Shown here piece by piece: positions 58,301-64,000 of a stretch of 64,000 nucleotides of DNA (the stretch's first letter is position 1; each line of letters starts with the position of its first letter). Below the pieces are notes generated by a model, which was not told the DNA's origin, did not search any database, and worked only from the letters and a program-made list of their open reading frames with translations. The DNA is from Toxonevra muliebris (taxonomy: Eukaryota; Arthropoda; Insecta; Diptera; Pallopteridae), in the NCBI GenBank assembly GCA_963691655.1, contig OY829329.1, positions 20,536,708 through 20,600,707 on the forward strand, read 5' to 3'. The translations under genes and the position numbers were made by a program.

Positions 58301-61111
58301 TCTTGGAGAAAAGGAGACTAATTATATTTATATATTTTTTCTGACTGTTTTTAATTTTTTTTTTGATATTTTTTTATTTTTATATAATGCGTTGGGGAAA
58401 AGGTGACTAATTTTTCCCCTATTTTTTCAGATATTTTTTCTTTTTTTTTATTAATATAATATCTTGGAGAAAAGACGACTAATTTTTTTTTTATGTTTCC
58501 GATTTTTTTTTTAATTTTTTTTCTGACTTTTTTTTAATATTTTTTTTTTTTAACTTTTTTATATTACTGCAATACCTTGGAGAAAAGGTGACTAATTTTT
58601 CCCCTATTTTTATTCATTTTTTTATATTAATATAATATCTTGGAGAAAAGAAAACTAATTTTTTTCTTATTTTTCAACTTTTTTAAAAATTTTTTTCTGA
58701 CTTTTTTTATATATTTTTTTTTTATATTTTTTTTAACTTTTTTACATTAATATAATACCTTGGAAAAAAGGTGATTAATTTTTTTCCTTTTTTTTTCAGA
58801 TACTTTTATTTATTTTTTTATTAATATAATATCTTGGAGAAAAGACGACTAATTTTTTTTTATGTTTCCGATTTTTTTTTAAATTTTTTTTCTGACTTTT
58901 TTTTAATATTTTTTTTTTAACTTTTTTATATTACTGCAATACCTTGGAGAAAAGGTGACTAATTTTTGCCCTATTTTTTCCGATCTTTTTATTAATTTTT
59001 TTATATTAATATAATATCTTGGAGAAAAGAAGACTAATTTTATTCTTATTTTTCAACTTTTTTAAAAATTTTTTTCTGAATTTTTTTATATATTTTTTTT
59101 TTATATTATTTTTAACTTTTTTACATTAATGTAATACCTTGGAAAAAAGGTGATTAATTTTTTTCCTTTTTTTCAGATACTTTTATTTATTTTTTTTTAT
59201 ATTAATATAATATCTTGGAGAAAAGGGGAGTAATTTTTTTTTATTTTTATATTAATATATCTTGGAGCAAAGGAGACTAATTTTTTCTTATTTTGTCCGT
59301 CTTTTTTTTTAATTTTTATTCTGACTTTATTTTTAATATTTTTAATATTTTTTTTATTTTTTTTTATTTTTTTATATTAATATAATACCTTGGAGAAAAG
59401 GAGACTAATTTTTCCCCTATTTTTTATTTTAATATTATATCTTGGAGAAAAAGAGACTAAGTTTTTTCATATATTTTTTTTTTTATTTTTTTTTTTTTGA
59501 CTTTTTTAAATTTTTTTTGTTATTTTTTTTTCTTAATATTTTTTTAGACTAATTTTTCCTCTATTTTTCAGATTTTTTTATTTATTTTTTTTTTTATATT
59601 AATTAATATTTTGGAGAAAAGGAGACTAGGTTAGGTTAGGTTGGAGTGGCTGTCGAGAGACACACTTAGGCCTGAACTGCCCATTGTGATACCACATAGT
59701 TAGACCTACAGTTTAACGCCGATTCCGAACGGCGGTGTGGCAATTTTTTATCGGCTTGGTGGTTTTGCCATTTCCAACCAATTTGTGTACTTGTACACTA
59801 TCTTATAATTCTCATACACTTCATATTGATAGTGAATATAAGAAAGTAATGAAAATTAACCACTAGACGAAGACGGGAATCGAACCCGAACCTCCCAGAT
59901 GAAAGTCTAGTGCACTATCCACTAGGCTATCGAGGTCGTCTAAAAAAAAGGAGACTAATTTTTTTCATATTTTTTTCTGACTTTTTTTAAATTTTTTTCT
60001 GATTTGTTTTTAAATTTTTTAATTTTAATATAATACCTTAGAGAAAAGAAGACTAATTTTTTTAATTTTTTTTATAGTATTAATATATCTTTTTTCGTAT
60101 TTTCTTGTTTTTTTTTTATATTAATGTAATACCTCGGAGAAAAAACGACAAATTTTTTTCTTATTTTTTCCGATTTTTTTTTTTTTTAATTTTTTTTTTT
60201 TTCTGAAATATGAATTCAAAACTTAATATTAGAAACCAGCTACTATTATACAAAATGTGTATAAGACTAATTTTAACATATGCTTGCCCTCTCTGGAAGG
60301 GCTGTTCAAAAACGCATATCAAACGGCTTCATTCAAAATAAGAATTTAAAGACCATTTCTGATTTACAAAAAATGTTTTTCACAATTAAATTGCATTCGC
60401 TCTCCGAACAAAAAATGATTAATGAAACAATTCAAGATATGGCACTGTCATTTAATGAGAGATGAAAGAGGTAAAATTTTGTACACTTAAGAAAGTTTGT
60501 CATAATCTTTATCTTTTTAATTTACTTTTTATCTACAAAAAAAAAAAATACATTAAATAAAAAAAACTCTGAGTTTGTCTTTTAATATGTCAAATTTTAA
60601 CTCATATAAATTGTTTGAGAATTTTTCAATTACCTTTAAGTCATTTTTCAAATATGTTCTTTTCTCATTTGAATTCTTTCGATGTAAAGGTTTTAAATCT
60701 GCACGAAATCCAGTTTTTGGATCTTGACCTTGATATTCTCCATCTAATACCTCTACCAGATATTTTATATATAATATTGCAAGTTTTAAAGTTTTGATCT
60801 GCAATTATAAAAATATAGTTTATATTTTAGTTTCAATAAGTATACACGTTTTCAACATATTAAATCAGAAGAATCACATCTCTGGAGTTCTATGCATCCA
60901 ATTCAACAAATTACCTTTGATAATTTTGTATCTGATGGTACGTTTGGAATTTTCTCACGTAAACATGAAAATGCATTATTGATACTTTGGGTTCTTCGTC
61001 TTTCCTTTTTATTTGCTGTATTTCTTTTTTTAATTACACGAACTGGTGGTACAGCAATAGTTTTCACTGGAGCATTTGTAAACAAATTATCATGAAAATG
61101 TTTTTCCACAT
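55346..61111 (-). CDS. Hand: Hand bHLH transcription factor (3' exons; 5' coding exon not found)
   Basis: Transcription factor of heart, visceral and lymph-gland mesoderm. Visible exons: 61111-60915, 60798-60634 and 55426-55346, phases 1/0/0, giving about 147 residues. The first carries the basic region and helix 1 ([18 protein letters not shown], then [16 protein letters not shown]). The second carries helix 2 ([20 protein letters not shown]) and the GFRADLKP segment. The last encodes [16 protein letters not shown], the diagnostic Hand C-terminal motif, then a stop. Donors and acceptors are good (CTTAAAG|GTAATT; TTTCTAG|TGTATT). The bHLH exon starts in phase 1 and has no Met before the domain, so a further 5' exon lies upstream, unrecognised here or beyond the window. 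The last intron is 5.2 kb of satellite and transposons. Confidence 0.93.
56619..57666 (-). mobile_element. 5'-truncated LOA/I-type non-LTR copy with 13-bp target duplication
   Basis: Flanked by AATACCTTGGGTA at 56606-56618 and 57667-57679 (13 of 13). The minus strand carries late RT ([20 protein letters not shown] ... [16 protein letters not shown] ... [17 protein letters not shown] ... [12 protein letters not shown]) down to about 57085. A frame change into [19 protein letters not shown] then leads to the terminal segment [17 protein letters not shown] and [14 protein letters not shown]. The whole RNase H domain that family members carry here is missing, so the copy has an internal deletion as well as a 5' truncation. 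The 3' end is CCCCTAAATAA. Confidence 0.9.
59629..59940 (-). mobile_element. tRNA-derived SINE, full copy (copy B)
   Basis: About 312 bp in the same orientation as copy A. The tRNA-like head (59940-59866) has an A box TAGCCTAGTGGATAGTGC, a CTTTCAT loop and B box GGTTCGATTCC. GACGA at the start can pair with TCGTC after the B box. The tail is CCTAACCTAACC. AAAAGGAGACTA flanks both sides, but that string is also part of the host satellite, so it is a duplication or just the neighbouring repeat unit. Confidence 0.88.
60220..60475 (+). pseudogene. Jockey-type reverse transcriptase C-terminal fragment
   Basis: Plus-strand reading gives [33 protein letters not shown], then FKDHF-type and [12 protein letters not shown] pieces. 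This matches the LLYKSILRPILTYGCPxWGxCAKTHI region near the end of Jockey-clade RTs. It has frameshifts and lies just downstream (relative to Hand) of the second Hand exon, inside the intron. Confidence 0.72.
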
Positions 61112-61119
61112 CTTTGAAA

Positions 61120-62375
61120 AAAAGAAAGGAAGAATGAAGAAATTTAAATATATAAATAAATATGTTCAGTAAAAAAAAAAAAAAAAATTTATGTTTGTTT
61201 GTACAGATAAGTAGCTCTAAATATATATTTGTATATACATATGTACTAGGGATGTCAGTCCCGAGATTCCCGAAATTTAAATGAACATCATATCAACTTA
61301 AAATATATAAATTTTACGTACTTTGTACAAACTTTGAGCACCACTGCTCCGCGGAGGTTGATTTATAATTATATTTGATAATTCTTAATTTTCTTTTTCA
61401 CTATTGTCGTCAGAATCTAGTTTTTATATAACTTTTTTCTTTATTTTTTCCGCCTAAACACTTCTTTTCTTTCTTTTTTGTTGAAAAAAGCTGTTCGTTA
61501 ATGAAACCGTGTGCTGTATTTAAGTGACCAATGCTACTCATTTAAATACAGTTTAATTTTGAGTGATGAAAATGAAATTTGTGAATTGTCGATTGTAGTT
61601 TAAATTGCTGATCTGAGGCCAACCCTTAGTCAGTTATAAGCGGTTAAACAACGGGCGATTTGAAAAACATTTTCTCGAATCGCGTTTTGATTTATATACT
61701 ATGACTGCACAAGTGCGTCACTTTAACCCTTTTCTTACCATGGTAGCCCAATGGCTACCACACTTACATTTCAATTTTTCACTTGTATTTGTCAAACTAT
61801 TTTCATTTAAAAATTATTTCAGTCAAAAGTAAATGTATTTTCTTGAAAGTTTTGCATCCAAATTGTAAAGTTTTCTTAAATGCAACATTGAAAACTTTTC
61901 ATATTTCTTTGGCGACTCTTGCTTTATAAAGCTTTGAAAAGTTATAAAGATTCCGTTTGGCTTCATAACACCCTAAAGTACTAATATGGGCTCCACCTCT
62001 TACCACTCACTGGTATATTGTAATCACTTTCAGTTTAATGAATTATCATTTTGAGTAGTCTCCTCATTCAAAATAGGCCACTTCCAGCTTTCTCCTATGG
62101 CTCTTTCATAATGCGGAAATGAAAGGGTTAATAAAATAAATCTTAATTTATGTTATTTCTTGAATCTTATCAAAAATTTTCTTGGTTTTATTTTATATTT
62201 GATAAAACTATCAATCCCGGCGTAAATCCCGTTAAGCTTTAAAGGTGAGAAAAAATATTTTTCATCATTTTTTATGTTATTCAACCGTATAATCACTTTA
62301 AAGAACTCTTCGCATCTAAAATAGTTTAAAAAGCACAAAACAAACACATTCTCTGTAATTTTATCTGTTCCAAAT
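61120..62375. other. Upstream of the Hand bHLH exon, no coding exon recognised
   Basis: The Hand polypyrimidine tract (CTTTCTTTTTTTCAAAG) lies directly at 61112-61130. Further out I see no frame that supplies a Met and ends in phase 1 with a supported acceptor. Confidence 0.4.
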
Positions 62376-62380
62376 GTAGC

Positions 62381-62530
62381 TTAAGGTTCAATTATACATA
62401 AGTAACGGAACGTAGGAATCTATGGCGTTGCAGTGCGTGTAAGTGACTATCGAAATCGTAACACAACGTAGAGTTATATCTTCGAAAGATTTCCGTTCCG
62501 TTACGTTACTTATGCCTAATTGACCCTTAA
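62381..62530. mobile_element. 150-bp MITE with TTAA ends (piggyBac-like)
   Basis: TTAA, GGTTCAATTATACATAAGTA, ACGGAACG at the left is matched by the reverse complement at the right (GGGTCAATTAGGCATAAGTA, ACGTAACGG), then TTAA. Inverted ends are about 31 bp with few mismatches and contain no coding sequence. TTAA flanks are the target site of piggyBac transposases. Confidence 0.8.
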
Positions 62531-62842
62531 AGGTTATAAAAATTATGACTAGTAAAAGGTAGTAAAATGCACACGGACACCATTAAATTTTTCTTCCAGA
62601 AGAAGGAGAAATTCCTTTGAAGAGATAAATATCATTAAAATATTGTGTGTGAAAAATTCTTTTACCTAACCTTAAAAAATTACTTCATGACCCTAAGGTG
62701 GACACTTTTTTGGCTTGCCTTTTTTCAGGAAAACGTGTTCATACATAATATTTATCAATTTTGAAAATTTTATGATGAAATTTTTGAATATTTTAGAATT
62801 GCCTTTAGTATAGCTCAGATGATTCAGACTGAATTCTTATTT

Positions 62843-62930
62843 GGGTTGGGTTGGAGTGGCTGTCTAGAGATATACAATACTTAGGCCAGAACGGCCCACT
62901 GTGAACCTACATGGTTGAGCATACTGTCCT
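62843..62930 (-). mobile_element. Partial SINE copy (tail half)
   Basis: GGGTTGGGTTGGAGTGGCTG, ACTTAGGCCAGAACGGCCCA and CATGGTTGAGC match the tail half of the SINE family at 59.6 kb; the tRNA head is absent. Confidence 0.65.
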
Positions 62931-62959
62931 ATCAATAACACAATCGGAAGAATTAATAT

Positions 62960-63240
62960 TAATATTTAATATCGTGCCCACCTTTGGCCTCCAGCTTCAT
63001 CTTAAGACATTTTGGCATACATAGATAGTATGAACAATTTGCAAATTTTAAAGATTTTCTTATCTCGGTACTACACTTCATTCACTGTTCGAGTAACTTG
63101 ATTTCGTTTACGCAATCTATCTTTCTAAATCTCGCCTGGCACATGGACCACAAATCCTCGATTGGCTTGAAGTCTGGAAAATTGTCAGGTCAATTCAAAA
63201 AGATTTCCTAGCTGTCTTTGTTCAAAGTACGGGTCACCAC
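62960..63240 (-). pseudogene. Tc1-like transposase 3' end
   Basis: Minus-strand reading gives DNFPDFKPIEDLWSMCQARF, RKIDCVNEIKLLEQ, then after a stop EIRKSLKFANCSYYLC and a KLEAKGGH end. This is the NPIENLW block with the catalytic Glu and the VIKAKGGHTKY-type C-terminus of Tc1 transposases. Broken by a stop. Confidence 0.8.
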
Positions 63241-63299
63241 TTTATACGGTAGTCCGATGATGAGCAACTTTCAGTAGCTCACATTCAGCAGTCAGACAA

Positions 63300-63430
63300 A
63301 CACCACAGTGCCTGGTTTTCACTATCTCATATTTCGTGTCAAAGAGAAAGAAAGTAATAATTTTCTACACACACAACATATTGGCAAATTTGATTGAATT
63401 TGACAAAGTGAAAACCAGGCACAAGTGGTC
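63300..63430. mobile_element. 115-bp MITE between the two Tc1 ends
   Basis: Perfect 16-bp inverted repeats: GTGCCTGGTTTTCACT at 63308-63323 and AGTGAAAACCAGGCAC at 63407-63422. The inner ATTTGATTGAATTTGACAAA is shared with the element near 42.42 kb. Confidence 0.75.
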
Positions 63431-63601
63431 AATCTACAAGGCGAGACTCAGAAAGATAGATTGCACAAACAAAATCAAGTTAATCGAACAGTGAATAAAG
63501 TGTGGTTACAAGATGAGAAAATCTTTAACATCTGCAAGTTGTTATTACATCATATTCCAAAACGTATTCAGATGATACTGGAAGCCAAGGGTTGACACGC
63601 T
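63425..63601 (+). pseudogene. Second, inverted Tc1-like transposase 3' end
   Basis: Plus-strand reading gives IYKARLRKIDCTNKIKLIEQ, KMRKSLTSASC and, in another frame, HIPKRIQMILEAKG. It is a diverged copy of the minus-strand fragment at 62.97-63.15 kb, inverted with respect to it, so the two form hairpin arms of about 180 bp. Confidence 0.78.
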
Positions 63602-64000
63602 GAACAATAAACGGCCGTCTGATTAATGTAGACAAGGAAAATTGTCTTGTCCACATTAATTTGCACAAGGGTGTAATACCATTTGGACTCTACAGTCGTT
63701 CAAAAGATGGGTGTGCAGCTTGGGCCTCTCTCCCCGATACCAAATTCAAACCGCTTTGTAAATAGTTTTTTCTGGGAAATGTTTACTCTTGCAGGGTTGC
63801 AATTTCCATTTAACTTGGCGTAGTGATAGAGTGCATTTAATTTGAAAAAGTTGGTCCATTTTGATATTAGAAAACTTTGATAACACAAATGTTTGTTTAG
63901 ATTTTTTTTTCTTGAGCAATCTTATAACTGAACTAAAAATACTTTGTAAATTTCTCTCAGATCATCGGATAAAGAGTTTTCTGGTAAACGGAGTCTAGCG

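Larger units (their letters stand above)
56330..60190. repeat. T-rich satellite inside the last Hand intron, higher-order period about 370 bp
   Basis: A unit of 65-110 bp built on AATATAATACCTTGGAGAAA, AGGAGACTAATTTTTCCCC and long T runs is repeated about 30 times. A higher-order repeat is visible: ATCTTGGAGAAAAGACGACT starts at 58461 and again at 58831 (370 bp). The following unit (AATACCTTGGAGAAAAGGTG) recurs 367 bp apart at 58571 and 58938. The array is split by a non-LTR insertion (56619-57666) and a SINE (59629-59940). Confidence 0.9.

Noticed and set aside
59866..59940. A functional tRNA gene
   Set aside because: The tRNA-like fold is followed by a SINE body, repeats in another copy with substitutions, and has a poor anticodon arm.
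61327..61400. Missing Hand 5' coding exon ending at a good donor (AAA|GTACGT)
   Set aside because: The needed phase-1 frame meets a TGA a short way upstream with no Met and no pyrimidine-rich acceptor in between.
1..64000. A new multi-gene system (defence, biosynthetic or selfish cassette)
   Set aside because: Every multi-residue coding signal found belongs to one of four host genes or to decayed transposons; no unexplained gene cluster remains.

Overview
The window is nuclear DNA from a higher fly (Brachycera, probably a schizophoran). Evidence for this is AT-rich spliced genes with GT-AG introns, three recognisable fly developmental or chromatin genes, and a dense set of decayed insect transposons. 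I cannot fix the species. There is no operon structure, CRISPR array or phage-like content, and I found no convincing new multi-gene system. What stands out is how much repeat material sits inside otherwise intact genes.

Four host genes are supported. (1) XNP/ATRX, minus strand, 19594-40354: 18 coding exons whose lengths sum to 8871 nt, an open frame of 2956 codons. It is a SNF2-type chromatin remodeller with very long acidic N-terminal and Ser/Ala/Gln-rich C-terminal regions. (2) A small two-exon gene, plus strand, 42710-43343 (183 aa), divergent from XNP and possibly TAF1A-like. (3) Maf1, minus strand, 44776-47575: three exons, 229 aa, the RNA polymerase III repressor, convergent with gene 2. 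(4) The 3' part of Hand, minus strand, 55346-61111: two exons across the bHLH and a far-downstream last exon carrying the conserved GRTGWPQ tail. Its 5' coding exon is not found.

Layout: 1-16.9 kb is intergenic, with RTE-like non-LTR fossils (2.3-3.3 kb and 15.4-16.3 kb), a 12-bp-type TCTGAATTT minisatellite (3.3-4.7 kb), a mariner-family remnant (8.1-8.5 kb), a DD37E Tc1/mariner copy (11.3-12.65 kb) and an RNase H remnant (13.6-13.85 kb). A 21-bp minisatellite occupies 16.9-18.35 kb. XNP fills 19.6-40.4 kb; its introns hold non-LTR and gag fossils, a twin-primed-looking non-LTR insertion and a long inverted repeat. From 40.4 to 55.3 kb lie the small gene, Maf1, several MITE-like inverted repeats, a tRNA-derived SINE with target duplication, an RNase H fossil and a piggyBac-type fossil. 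The last Hand intron (55.4-60.6 kb) is mostly a T-rich satellite with a roughly 370-bp higher-order period, entered by a non-LTR copy with a 13-bp target duplication and by a second SINE. The right end (61.1-64 kb) contains a TTAA-flanked MITE and two inverted Tc1-like transposase 3' ends.

The genes do not form one pathway. XNP acts on chromatin, Maf1 on Pol III transcription and Hand on cardiac/visceral mesoderm development. Their closeness is positional, and from memory it differs from Drosophila melanogaster, where the three lie on different chromosome arms.
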